The notes below the pieces were generated by a model, which was not told where the DNA came from, made no database searches, and saw only the letters and a program-made list of their open reading frames with translations. This document shows, in pieces, positions 34,715 through 42,005 of a stretch of 42,005 bases of DNA. A program made the translations under genes and the position numbers. The stretch's first letter is position 1; each line of letters starts with the position of its first letter. The stretch lies in the NCBI GenBank assembly GCA_012033355.1, contig JAAUQZ010000012.1:1-42005 (forward strand), written 5' to 3'. This stretch comes from Leptolyngbyaceae cyanobacterium RM1_406_9 (GTDB lineage: Bacteria; Cyanobacteriota; Cyanobacteriia; Elainellales; Elainellaceae).

Positions 34715-35379
34715 ATGGTTAGAAGTATTGCGTTTTGGTTGCTGTGGGCGGGCTTTTCTGCCTATGCATTTTTGTTGGCTCCGCCCAATCAGCCAGATAC
34801 ATTCGCATTGATTCAAGCTCTCTCTACCGGACAGTGGGGGGGTATCAATCCTCTAGTGATTGCTCTGTTCAACATCATGGGTGTCTTGCCAATGCTCTAT
34901 GCCTGCCTATTGTTCATGGATGGCAGAGGGCAAAAGGTTCCAGCGTGGCTATTTGCGTCAGCTTCGTTTGGCGTAGGTGCGTTTGCTCTGTTGCCTTACC
35001 TGGCTTTGCGAAAACCGAATCCGACTTTTGTGGGTGAGAAGAATGCCTTGCTAAAGCTGCTCGACTCTCGCTGGACGGCGCTAGTGTTATCAGCGGGGGC
35101 GATCGCCTCCTCCTCTACGGACTAACCACCGGAGACTGGAGCAACTTCATTCAACAGTGGCAAAGCGATCGCTTTATTCACGTCATGAGTCTAGATTTTT
35201 GTCTGCTCTGTCTGCTATTTCCAGCATTAATTGGTGACGACATGGAGCGACGCGGTTTGCAAGATAAGCGAATTTTTTGGGCTGTGGCGCTCGTGCCGCT
35301 GTTGGGGGCGATCGCCTATCTTGTGCTGCGTCCACTATTAGAATCTACTCCAGAGCAAGAACTTTCGCCTCAGAGTTGA
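34715..35379 (+). pseudogene. Polytopic membrane protein, frameshifted as read
   Basis: ATG 34715 opens a membrane protein whose frame runs normally to LVLSAGAIA and then changes at HIP1 35099-35106. As read it ends after SSSTD at 35125. In the neighbouring frame the protein continues LLLYGLTTGDWSNFIQQWQS, then FIHVMSLDFCLLCLLFPALI and ends at 35379. One restored base gives 222 codons and about six membrane helices, including MSLDF..LLFPALI.DD. Similar proteins occur in other cyanobacteria and plastids, without a firmly known role. The coherence of the second part across the whole tail supports one gene rather than two. Confidence 0.8.
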
Positions 35380-35571
35380 AATTTTGAGAGTACGTCTCGT
35401 TGAGAGGCGATCGCCCCATCCTCTAGCGCAGCGGAAAGTACATCTAATGGCACTTCAAATCTAGGAGAGTTTGCACTTCGATTGCGCCGGGACCTAATTT
35501 ATCCGCAGCTACCATCTCGTTGTAAACAGCTTCAGGAATAACGATGGTTGTGTATGGTTGACGGCTACCGC
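35370..35571 (-). pseudogene. Remnant of a PIN-domain (DUF3368-type) toxin gene
   Basis: Just after the MBOAT stop, the minus strand encodes SRQPYTTIVIPEAVYNEMVA followed by DKLGPGAIEVQT, then meets a stop at 35444-35446. In the neighbouring frame FEVPLDVLSAALEDGAIASQ continues to a stop at 35370-35372. The first part resembles the TVVIPxAVYxEL...VQT stretch of DUF3368 PIN-like toxins. There is no N-terminal DTSxL active-site segment and no antitoxin gene. It is probably a decayed fragment whose 3' end overlaps the membrane-protein gene on the other strand. Confidence 0.4.
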
Positions 35572-37068
35572 TTAGAAATCAAAATAGATGTAAGGCGCAG
35601 TCTCATTCGGAGCGAAGAGCCATGCAGCGAACAGGCAAATCGGCACCAGCAAAATTTTGACTGACCAGTTTAACTGCACTTTTAGTCCTCGCTGAATTAG
35701 GTAGGCGATCGCCATCCCCACCCCAATCAGCAGAAGCAAAACAGTGATTTGAAGGCGACTGCTACCCAACGCTTCTACATAAATCTTTTGAGCAAACTGA
35801 ATGTCTGCCGGATGGCCCCAGAGCCGCTGCACCACCAGACCTGATTCGCGCAGGTTGGGCAAGCGGAAAAAAATCCAGGAAGTGAATACCATAAATTGGG
35901 TTAGCGCCCAGGCTGTCACCGTTCCAGGGAGGCTTTGCCACCAGCTTTTTAGCGCAGGAAATCGTTGAGACTGTGCCTCGGTTAGTCGATGTGCGACCAG
36001 CGCCAGACCATGCAGCAGTCCCCACACCACAAACCCCCAGGCGGCTCCGTGCCAGATTCCGGCAATCAGCATCACGATCGCCAGGTTCAAACAGGTGCGA
36101 ATCAATCCTTTACGCGAACCGCCCAGCGGGAAGTAGAGATAATTGCGAAGCCAGTCGCCTAATGTGATGTGCCAGCGTCGCCAAAAATCAGCAATGCTGG
36201 TCGAGAAATAAGGAAAGTTGAAGTTGTGCGGTAGCTCAAACCCCAGCAAAATGGCGCTGCCTCGCGCTACATCCACATAGCCACTGAAGTCAAGGTAAAG
36301 CTGTAAGCCATAGGCAAAGGTCGCTAGCCAGAGGTCACCACTGCCTGCCCGTTGGAGGTTATTAAAGCTAAGGTCAACCAGAGTGCCGATGTGATCGGCT
36401 AGCAGCAGTTTTTTCACTGCGCCACAGGCAATTAGCCAGAGTCCTTCGACAATTTGATTGGGCTGCGGAAATTTTAGCGTTTTGATTTGGTCTGCTAGCG
36501 GGTGGAAGCGAGTAATTGGACCAGAAATTAGCTTGGGAAAGAACAGCTTGTAGCTGGAAAACAGCAGAAAGCTACGGGTCGGCGGCGCACCGCGATAAAC
36601 GTCTACCAGATATGCGATGCATTCAAACGTGAAAAAGCTAATTCCTAGTGGGGCGATGAGGCGATCGCTAATCCAGTCAGCACTCTCTTGCGCTATAGAT
36701 AGACTCAGCGCTGTGCCCACCGAAGATATCAGGAACGGCACGTACTTAAAACTCACCAGCAGCAGTATATTCAGGAAAACGCCTGCACACAGCAGATTCA
36801 AGCGGCGATTGTTCCAGTCTTGTTGGGCTAGCTGCCAGTCTTCTTCTGGGGTACGCCAGTCTCGCGGGGCGGCGATCGCCCGTCCCAGCCAAAAGTTAAG
36901 CAGCGTCATTCCCAGCAGCAGTGGCACATACTGAAGCTGAAGTGAACTGTAAAAGACCAGACTGGCAGCCAGCAAAATCAGCAGCTTGAGCGATCGCGCC
37001 TCTAGTGACCAGTAGATACCCAAAACGCTTAGCAGAAATATGCCGTAAAGGATCGAGAGAAAAGTCAT
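35572..37068 (-). CDS. MBOAT-family O-acyltransferase
   Basis: A 498-residue membrane-bound O-acyltransferase with about eleven hydrophobic segments, like AlgI and DltB. Conserved residues include H340 in IWHGAAWGFVVWG and H353 in GLLHG. FFTFECIAYLVDVYRG, LQLYLDFSGYVDVARG and NFPYFSTSIADFWRRWHITL are typical of the AlgI branch. The family moves an acyl group from a cytoplasmic donor to an acceptor at the outer face, usually a surface polysaccharide. No AlgJ/X-like partner gene is adjacent, so the acceptor is unknown. It is complete. Confidence 0.93.
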   Translation of the reverse strand: MTFLSILYGIFLLSVLGIYWSLEARSLKLLILLAASLVFYSSLQLQYVPLLLGMTLLNFWLGRAIAAPRDWRTPEEDWQLAQQDWNNRRLNLLCAGVFLNILLLVSFKYVPFLISSVGTALSLSIAQESADWISDRLIAPLGISFFTFECIAYLVDVYRGAPPTRSFLLFSSYKLFFPKLISGPITRFHPLADQIKTLKFPQPNQIVEGLWLIACGAVKKLLLADHIGTLVDLSFNNLQRAGSGDLWLATFAYGLQLYLDFSGYVDVARGSAILLGFELPHNFNFPYFSTSIADFWRRWHITLGDWLRNYLYFPLGGSRKGLIRTCLNLAIVMLIAGIWHGAAWGFVVWGLLHGLALVAHRLTEAQSQRFPALKSWWQSLPGTVTAWALTQFMVFTSWIFFRLPNLRESGLVVQRLWGHPADIQFAQKIYVEALGSSRLQITVLLLLIGVGMAIAYLIQRGLKVQLNWSVKILLVPICLFAAWLFAPNETAPYIYFDF

Positions 37069-37125
37069 AGATTCAGAGCAAACACCCCTAATATCACCGC
37101 TAGAGCATACTTTAAAGCTGATTGA

Positions 37126-37170
37126 GAAGGTTGATTTTTCATGCCCGACTTATACGAAAAATCAACCTTC
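37126..37170. repeat. Perfect 15-bp inverted repeat
   Basis: GAAGGTTGATTTTTC (37126-37140) and GAAAAATCAACCTTC (37156-37170) surround a 15-base loop. It lies between the stop of the lipoprotein gene and the start of MBOAT, both leftward. There is no T tract after the stem, so a terminator is uncertain and an operator or repeat is possible. Confidence 0.6.
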
Positions 37171-37205
37171 AAAGTAGAGCCTAGCCTACATTGTGAGTCC
37201 TGAAT

Positions 37206-38045
37206 TTACGGAATCGTGATTTGTAGCTCATAGGTCGCATTGCCGCGCGTGCTGCCGACAATCACCTGATAGTCGCCAGTATGGGGCAAAGACACGGTTT
37301 CTGACTGCGCCTCTGTGGTCAAAATCTCTCCGCTTGGAGACACAACATCGAAGGCGGCGTTTTGTTCTGTTGAGGTTAGGGCAATCTCCATTTGCTGTCC
37401 TCCCTGGGCATTGAGTAGATACACATCCCGTTCTCCTCGAATGACAGCATGGTTAATCACGGTGCCGTTGCGACCCGCCTCAAACTGAACTTGCTCTGTA
37501 TGCACAGCAGTAGCTGAGTCTAGCAGGTCGATTGCTTCCAAACCATCTTCATTTGTAAAGCGCGATCGCACCTCCTCACACTCGGCAGTGGTCAGTTCCA
37601 TTTGCGGCGTAACAACTTTGCCAGGAGTGATGCTCCAGGTTTCGTCAGTATCTTGTACGTCATACTCAATCCAGGTGCGGATTTGGGCAACCAGTTGATC
37701 TCCTGCTACAGAGCCAGAAATCTTTTGAGCATAGGACGAATAGTAGCCTTGAGCTTCATCGCTAATGGTGGCGCGGCTGTCTCCAGTAACCGTTTGGTCG
37801 GCTGCTACCGTTAAGCGCAACACCGCCGTTTGCGTAGGCAGGTCGGCACGGTAACAATATCGCCCTGGCGCGATCGCCTCCCCAGGGGCTGAGGGCAAGC
37901 CTGCGTCCGTAGACGAAGTTTCAGAGGATATAGCAGGGCTAGAACTGGCTTCTGGGGTCGTAGGTCGTGATTGATTCGTACAGGCGATCGCCATTGGAAT
38001 CACTCCCAAGATTGCCAAAGCTAAAAATTTGCGTAGCAACATCAC
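37206..38045 (-). CDS. Putative lipoprotein with PPC-like C-terminal domain
   Basis: A 279-residue exported protein. The N-region (MMLLRKFLAL...) ends with a loose lipobox at AIAC (C22), followed by a Ser/Thr/Pro-rich linker to about residue 58. The middle domain (about 60-165) is rich in Asp, Thr and Ser and holds GRYCYRADLPTQTAVLRLTV and a later C in LTTAECEEV. The last about 85 residues (DVYLLNAQGGQQMEIALTST...HTGDYQVIVGSTRGNATYEL) resemble the PPC/bacterial pre-peptidase C-terminal beta domain. The function is unknown. The next gene on the strand (MBOAT) starts about 138 bases downstream. Confidence 0.7.
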   Translation of the reverse strand: MMLLRKFLALAILGVIPMAIACTNQSRPTTPEASSSPAISSETSSTDAGLPSAPGEAIAPGRYCYRADLPTQTAVLRLTVAADQTVTGDSRATISDEAQGYYSSYAQKISGSVAGDQLVAQIRTWIEYDVQDTDETWSITPGKVVTPQMELTTAECEEVRSRFTNEDGLEAIDLLDSATAVHTEQVQFEAGRNGTVINHAVIRGERDVYLLNAQGGQQMEIALTSTEQNAAFDVVSPSGEILTTEAQSETVSLPHTGDYQVIVGSTRGNATYELQITIP

Positions 38046-38191
38046 ACCTTCTTCTTGACACAGTTAACAGAACCTAACAGACCTAACAGATGGTTCAGTC
38101 GTAATCATTGATCCAGGAATGGTCTGTGGGTGGGGCGAGCTAGACACCCACCCCAGGCTATTTATAGCAATTCTCAATTGCGTGTAGTACA

Positions 38192-38238
38192 GGTTGTTTT
38201 GTGAGAGCTGCGCGGAGCGCAGCTCTCACAAAACAACC
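38192..38238. repeat. Hairpin repeat, copy C
   Basis: A perfect 22-bp inverted repeat with loop GGA: the arm begins GGTTGTTTTGTGAGAGCTGC. It shares TTGTGAGAG/CTCTCACAA outer arms with copies A and B, and is followed at a distance by GCGCTATA. Confidence 0.8.
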
Positions 38239-38324
38239 GTTAGTTATCCAAGCGCAGAGCGCTATAATCCGCAAGCCTTAGCATGGCGCGTAGCGCTATA
38301 TATAATGTCGTGAAATAGGGTAAA

Positions 38325-38354
38325 AAAGGCGCATCCGACCGGATGCGCCTTTTA
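38325..38354 (-). terminator. Rho-independent terminator
   Basis: AAAAGGCGCATCCG and CGGATGCGCCTTTT make a 14-bp stem. On the minus strand it ends in a T6 run. It lies 26 bases after the stop of the ABC binding-protein gene, which it should end. Confidence 0.85.
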
Positions 38355-38380
38355 ACTTCAGGATTTAGAGGGGCGATCGC

Positions 38381-39709
38381 TTACTCACCCAAAATTACCT
38401 GATCGATCACTTCAATCTGACCTTCATCGGTGACAGCCCAAACATCGTAGTTACCAACCACGTCGCCGTTTTCGTCAATGTCAACATTGCCGCTAGCGCC
38501 CTGGTAGTTAATGTCTTCGCCGTTTCGCAGTGCCTCTAGTCCAGCGCAAATGTCAGTGACTTCGGTGCCGCCTTCTGCAACGTTGCGGAGTTCAGCGGCG
38601 ATCGCGCTTCCCTCATTCGAGCCAGCCGCCTCAGCCGCCAACATTAGCAGAGCCGCTGCATCCCAGGTGTGAGGCACAAATGCTCCCGGTGGTTCACCTT
38701 TGGCTTCTTCCCACTTAGCTGTGAAGTCTTCCAGCGCGGGGCCACCTGCACCGGGTACAGTGCCGATTGCTCCTGCCAGAATGTAGCCACCGTCAGCAGT
38801 TTGACCTACCGCCTCAGGAAAATCCGGAGTTTGAACACCGTCGGTTAGCAGAATTTGTACCCCTTCGGTCAAGCCCTGTTCGTAGGCAGATTTGAGCAGG
38901 AGGCTACCCGTTTCAGCATAGAGAACTGCGACAACAGCATCCGGTTCACCACTGAAAGCGGCAGCGGCTTCTGACTCAAAGGTCGTCGCTTTCGGGTCAT
39001 AGCGAGTGGGGTTGTCTTTGTTCACAACTGTTCCGCCGCGCTCTTCAAATTCTGCGACAAAAGCTTGCTCAAAACCCACTCCGTAGTCGTTATTGATTAC
39101 AACGGTGGAAACGTTTTGCCAGCCTTCATCGATCGCCAGTTGAGCTAGTGCTTCTGCCTGGTAGGTATCAGGCGGAGCCGTTCTTGCCCAGAAACCGTTG
39201 AAGTCGCCTGCGGCTGCTTTTTCGGTAAAAACGGGACTGGTGCTACCGGGAGACACCAGGGGTACCTCAGTCCGAGTTGCGATATCGACCGCTGCGGTAG
39301 ACACACTGCTTGCAAAAGCACCGACAACTGCGCCAACCTGGTCTGCCTCAACCAGTTTGGTCATAGCTTCTGCGCCAGCGGTTGGGTCAGTCTGGTCATC
39401 TTCGATAACCAGGGTGACATCTGCATCATTAACACCACCGCAAGCGTTGACCTCCTCCACGATGAGGGGAAGCGCATCTAGCATGGGCTGACCAATAGAA
39501 GACAGGTCGCCCGTTGCGGGAAGGAGTGCGCCGAGCTTCAGTCCCTCTCCACTTGCAGCGCTTTCTTCGGCTGCGGGACTTTCACCCTCAGCCGCAGGCT
39601 CGGTTGGGGCTTCTTGGCAAGCCGCAGCCAGAAAACCAATCGTTAGAGTGGCGATCGCCAGCGTAATCGCACGGGGCTTAAGAGTGCCGTTAAAATTAAA
39701 CTTTTTCAT
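38381..39709 (-). CDS. ABC transporter substrate-binding lipoprotein, branched-chain amino acid type
   Basis: A 442-residue periplasmic-facing lipoprotein: lipobox LAAAC (C31), then a Glu/Ala/Ser-rich linker. The type I periplasmic binding fold (about 55-440) has GLKLGALLPATGDLSSIGQP at its start, GVNDADVTLVIEDDQTDPTAG, VGAFASS, PLVSPGSTSPVFTE and VINNDYGVGFEQAF. This is the LivJ/NatB-like family that binds amino acids or small amides for uptake; the ligand cannot be read from sequence. No permease or ATPase genes are adjacent. A strong terminator follows. Confidence 0.92.
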   Translation of the reverse strand: MKKFNFNGTLKPRAITLAIATLTIGFLAAACQEAPTEPAAEGESPAAEESAASGEGLKLGALLPATGDLSSIGQPMLDALPLIVEEVNACGGVNDADVTLVIEDDQTDPTAGAEAMTKLVEADQVGAVVGAFASSVSTAAVDIATRTEVPLVSPGSTSPVFTEKAAAGDFNGFWARTAPPDTYQAEALAQLAIDEGWQNVSTVVINNDYGVGFEQAFVAEFEERGGTVVNKDNPTRYDPKATTFESEAAAAFSGEPDAVVAVLYAETGSLLLKSAYEQGLTEGVQILLTDGVQTPDFPEAVGQTADGGYILAGAIGTVPGAGGPALEDFTAKWEEAKGEPPGAFVPHTWDAAALLMLAAEAAGSNEGSAIAAELRNVAEGGTEVTDICAGLEALRNGEDINYQGASGNVDIDENGDVVGNYDVWAVTDEGQIEVIDQVILGE

Positions 39710-39830
39710 CTGAGAATTTGACTCCTCAACTTGTCAAAGGGATGACAGATGGATGACCTGATCAAATCCCAGGTTCCTCCAAATTTCTGTTCTGAGTGAG
39801 CCTAATCATAAAACAATATGGCAAAGAAAA

Positions 39831-39895
39831 GGTAGGTGGTAAGTAGAAGGTAGGGAAATCTATGACTTTCTGCCACCTGCCACCTTCTACCTACC
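39831..39895. repeat. Short-repeat stem-loop downstream of dnaJ
   Basis: GGTAGGTGGTAAGTAGAAGG (39831-39850) and a right arm ending CACCTTCTACCTACC (39881-39895) can pair with interruptions. The units AGGTAGG and AGAAGG resemble heptamer-type cyanobacterial repeats. It lies eight bases after the dnaJ stop and may help end transcription. Confidence 0.5.
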
Positions 39896-39902
39896 GCCTC
39901 CC

Positions 39903-40901
39903 CTACAAACTGACTCGCTTCAAGTTACTGCGAGGGTCAAACGTGCGGCTGCTGCGAATTTTTTCGTAATATTCTCGCTCGGTGGCGCTTAGCTCTACTG
40001 GCGGGACAATCACAACTCGCACAAGCTGATCGCCGCGATCGCCCTTTGGTTTTGACCAACCTTTACCGCGCAGTCTCAGGGTTTGTCCAGACCGAATTCC
40101 GGCAGGAATATTCATCGTTACGTTGCCGTCAGGAGTAGGAACCTCGATCGCGCCTCCCAAAACGGCCTCATCTGGGGCGATCGGCACCTCACAAACCAGG
40201 TTATCCCCCTCAAACTTAAAAAAGGGATGGGGCTGAATTTCCACATTTAGATACAAGTCGCCTCGCTGTTGTGCATAGGAGCTAGCCTGTCCCTTGCCCT
40301 TGACCCGAATTCGACTTTTGGGCTTAGCCCCCGGTGGAATTCTTACATCAATCACTTCACCGCCCAGGTTAAGCCGCTTTTGAACCCCTCTAAATGCCTC
40401 GGATAGAGTCAGTGACAGGGTTGATTCTAAGTCAGCACCTGCGGACATGGAATCATCAAACCCAGACCCATCTTGAAAGCCGCCAAAGCCACCAAAGGGA
40501 GAACCTCCGCCTGGGCGATAGGTGTAGGTTCGCCGTGCGCCACCCGCCGGTGCGCCACCAAATCGACCCAACAGTTCGTTGATGAAGTCGTCAAAGCTGC
40601 CATACTGGCTAAAGTCAAATCCGCCAAAGTCAGTTCCTGCGCCAGACGGCCAACCGCTGCTGCCAGCCTGCTTCCAATATTGGCCAAACTGGTCATATTT
40701 TTGCCGCTTTTCTAAGTCAGACAGCACTTCGTAGGCTTCGCTGACCTCCTTGAAGCGGGCCTCGGCAGATTTGTCGCCGGGGTTCATGTCAGGGTGATAC
40801 TGCCGCGCCAACTTCCGATATGCCTTTTTGATTTCGTCAGCGCTGGCAGTTTTATTTACTCCCAAAATGGCGTAATAGTCTTTGAAGTCGGTCGCAGCCA
40901 T
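39903..40901 (-). CDS. DnaJ-type co-chaperone without zinc finger
   Basis: ATG 40901 follows a GGAGG-like site about nine bases upstream (MM at 40904/40901; the first codon would be TTG). The 332 residues hold an intact J domain with HPD at 36-38, a Gly/Phe/Ser-rich linker (about 80-160) and two C-terminal substrate-binding domains with no CxxCxGxG zinc-finger motifs. This is the DnaJ type B/CbpA plan. It delivers unfolded clients to DnaK and stimulates its ATPase. No dnaK or grpE is adjacent. Confidence 0.92.
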   Translation of the reverse strand: MAATDFKDYYAILGVNKTASADEIKKAYRKLARQYHPDMNPGDKSAEARFKEVSEAYEVLSDLEKRQKYDQFGQYWKQAGSSGWPSGAGTDFGGFDFSQYGSFDDFINELLGRFGGAPAGGARRTYTYRPGGGSPFGGFGGFQDGSGFDDSMSAGADLESTLSLTLSEAFRGVQKRLNLGGEVIDVRIPPGAKPKSRIRVKGKGQASSYAQQRGDLYLNVEIQPHPFFKFEGDNLVCEVPIAPDEAVLGGAIEVPTPDGNVTMNIPAGIRSGQTLRLRGKGWSKPKGDRGDQLVRVVIVPPVELSATEREYYEKIRSSRTFDPRSNLKRVSL

Positions 40902-41026
40902 CAACCCGTTTCCTCCATAGGCTCTGATTCTAAGCTACCAGGCTGTCAGATTTGATGCGGTTCGGTTCCTGCCTGATGAGCGATCGCAATTTCCACACCC
41001 TCGACCACCATAACCTTTGAATCAGG

Positions 41027-41536
41027 CTAATCAGCCGTTTTGGGTAATTTATAGCTTGCTTCCTGGAAGGCCGAATAGCGAATCAAGTCGTGCATTCCCT
41101 CCTGCACGCTGGGCATTGCACCCATCAGGCAGCGATGCATTCGTAAAACAATGTCTTCGGGCACCTGGCGATCGCGGTTGCGGTTGCGTTCCAGGCAAAC
41201 TTCGAGAGCGGTATCTAGCCACAGTCCCGTGATTCGACTAAAACCCGCCGCTCTAGCTGAAATAATCACCTGCCGTCGATGCCGTCTTACTGCGTTGGTT
41301 GCGTCAAAAATTGCCGATTGTGCGTTGTCTTGAGCGATTTGCTCAACGGCTTGCTGAAACTGTCGCTGCACCTCTGACCAAACCCTGAGCCAGGAACCCT
41401 GAATTGCCTCATCGCCAAACAACTGTGCCCGAATTGCGTCAGTCGAAATCAACAAATGTCCCGACTTAACAAGCTGCTGTGCCAGGGTAGATTTCCCGCT
41501 TCCCGGCAGTCCAATCAGGAGAATTAGTTGAGCCAT
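41027..41536 (-). CDS. P-loop kinase-like ATPase (polynucleotide-kinase type)
   Basis: From ATG 41536 (MAQLILLIGLPGSGKST) the product has 169 residues; the frame extends to 41596, but the extra residues do not fit the family, and AGAAAGGA directly precedes this ATG. P-loop GLPGSGKST is at 9-17. A strand with DTALEVCLERNRNRDRQVPE and IFDATNAVRRHRRQVI fits the Walker B/base-binding half of small kinases of the AAA_33/zeta-like class. The substrate is unknown, possibly a nucleoside or RNA end. It is the last complete gene of the window. Confidence 0.85.
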   Translation of the reverse strand: MAQLILLIGLPGSGKSTLAQQLVKSGHLLISTDAIRAQLFGDEAIQGSWLRVWSEVQRQFQQAVEQIAQDNAQSAIFDATNAVRRHRRQVIISARAAGFSRITGLWLDTALEVCLERNRNRDRQVPEDIVLRMHRCLMGAMPSVQEGMHDLIRYSAFQEASYKLPKTAD

Positions 41537-41927
41537 TCCTTTCTCTACAGGCAGATCTAAAGTGGGTGCATCCCAGTTTTGCAAACTTGCCCTCATCCCC
41601 CAACCCCTTCTTCCCTAAAAGGCTACCGTGTACCCACCCGTCAAACCGACCCTCCCTAACCCGCCTTAAAAAAGAAGGGAACCGGATCGGAAGTCTCCCT
41701 ATTCAAGGGGGACTTACAGCAGTTTTCACTTGCATAAGACACAAATCTCTGTAGGGGCAAACGGCCGTTCGCCCCTACCTGTAGTGCGGTCGGGGAAGCT
41801 CCGGCTTCCTGAGATGAAGGGGACAACTCCCACCCGCTGCTGCAATGGAGCGGCTCCTTGCTAGCGCTGGAAGCTGGAGCTTCCAGTCCGTCACTACCAA
41901 ACCAACGCCTGGTAACGAGGCGGAAAT
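41537..41927. other. Intergenic region with dispersed repeats
   Basis: About 390 bases without a complete gene. It contains the 28-bp palindrome at 41751-41778 and smaller stems such as GGAAGCTCCGGCTTCC (near 41796) and GGAAGCTGGAGCTTCC (near 41869). Confidence 0.5.
41751..41778. repeat. GTAGGGGCAAACGG palindromic repeat
   Basis: GTAGGGGCAAACGG and CCGTTCGCCCCTAC are complementary apart from one base. This palindrome is common and dispersed in many cyanobacterial genomes. Confidence 0.75.
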
Positions 41928-42005
41928 CGTTCCCGACTGCTTCCCGAACGTTCCCGACCGCCTCCCGAACGTTCCCGACCGCCTCCCGAACGTTCCCGAC
42001 CGCTT
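41928..42005. repeat. 21-bp tandem repeat, about 3.7 copies, running off the window
   Basis: Units CGTTCCCGACTGCTTCCC+GAA (41928-41948), CGTTCCCGACCGCCTCCC+GAA (41949-41969 and 41970-41990) and a partial unit to the window end. The period is a multiple of three. On the minus strand a frame is open from the window end to a stop at 41894-41896 and would read Ser-Gly-Gly-Gly-Arg-Glu-Arg units and then FPPRYQALVW. Whether it codes cannot be decided without the sequence beyond 42005. Confidence 0.65.

Larger units (their letters stand above)
38046..38380. other. Intergenic region
   Basis: This contains hairpin repeat copy C (38192-38238), two GCGCTATA tails (near 38260 and 38293) and the terminator of the ABC binding-protein gene (38325-38354). 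No gene is seen. Confidence 0.5.

Noticed and set aside
41928-42005. CRISPR array
   Set aside because: Repeats are contiguous 21-bp units with no spacers, and no cas gene is visible.

Overview
The window is cyanobacterial chromosome. The octamer GCGATCGC (HIP1) occurs throughout, inside and between genes. The window also carries photosynthetic-type gap2, a CPP1-like protein, a CruA/CruP-type flavoprotein, a lumenal-type pentapeptide protein and DUF4168. Gene style and repeat content suggest a filamentous Leptolyngbya-like lineage, but that is only an inference. No tRNA, rRNA, CRISPR array or intact insertion sequence was recognised.

Layout. (1) 1-8.9 kb is an accessory, membrane and surface region. 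It holds a DUF4344 metallopeptidase, a CPBP glutamic protease and small membrane proteins. It also holds a tight four-gene run: a very large protein with two beta-lactamase-type serine hydrolase domains around an RTX calcium-binding array, a polytopic membrane protein, a DUF3267 membrane zincin and a monotopic phosphoglycosyl transferase. (2) 9.2-18 kb is mostly housekeeping: ribD, a small lipoprotein, a DUF4168 protein, a GNAT-miaE pair, a papain-like protein, a HAD phosphatase, a CPP1-like protein, an OmpR-type response regulator and gap2. (3) 18.1-25.8 kb is a cell-wall and replication block: nadD (broken in this sequence), murC, murB, ybaB/ebfC, a bifunctional peptidoglycan hydrolase on the opposite strand, and dnaG. 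(4) 25.8-32.3 kb is repeat-rich and carries a pentapeptide protein, a YraN-family gene (broken), a coiled-coil protein with a nuclease-like tail, a PEP-CTERM beta-propeller and secreted proteins. (5) 32.4-42 kb holds a CruA/CruP-like flavoprotein, a broken membrane protein, a PIN-toxin remnant, an MBOAT acyltransferase, lipoproteins including an amino-acid-type ABC binding protein, a DnaJ-type co-chaperone and a P-loop kinase. The window ends in a 21-bp tandem repeat.

The most striking observation is that four single-base losses in three otherwise well-conserved genes (nadD twice, yraN once, a membrane protein once) all fall exactly at HIP1 octamers. Putting back one base at each HIP1 restores full-length products whose lengths are whole codons. 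Either HIP1 is an indel hotspot, or the sequence carries systematic read errors at a methylated motif. Until this is settled, those genes should not be treated as true pseudogenes.

The best candidate for an undescribed system is the 3.7-8.9 kb operon, in which the first serine hydrolase domain of the RTX protein has lost two of its three catalytic motifs while the second keeps all three.
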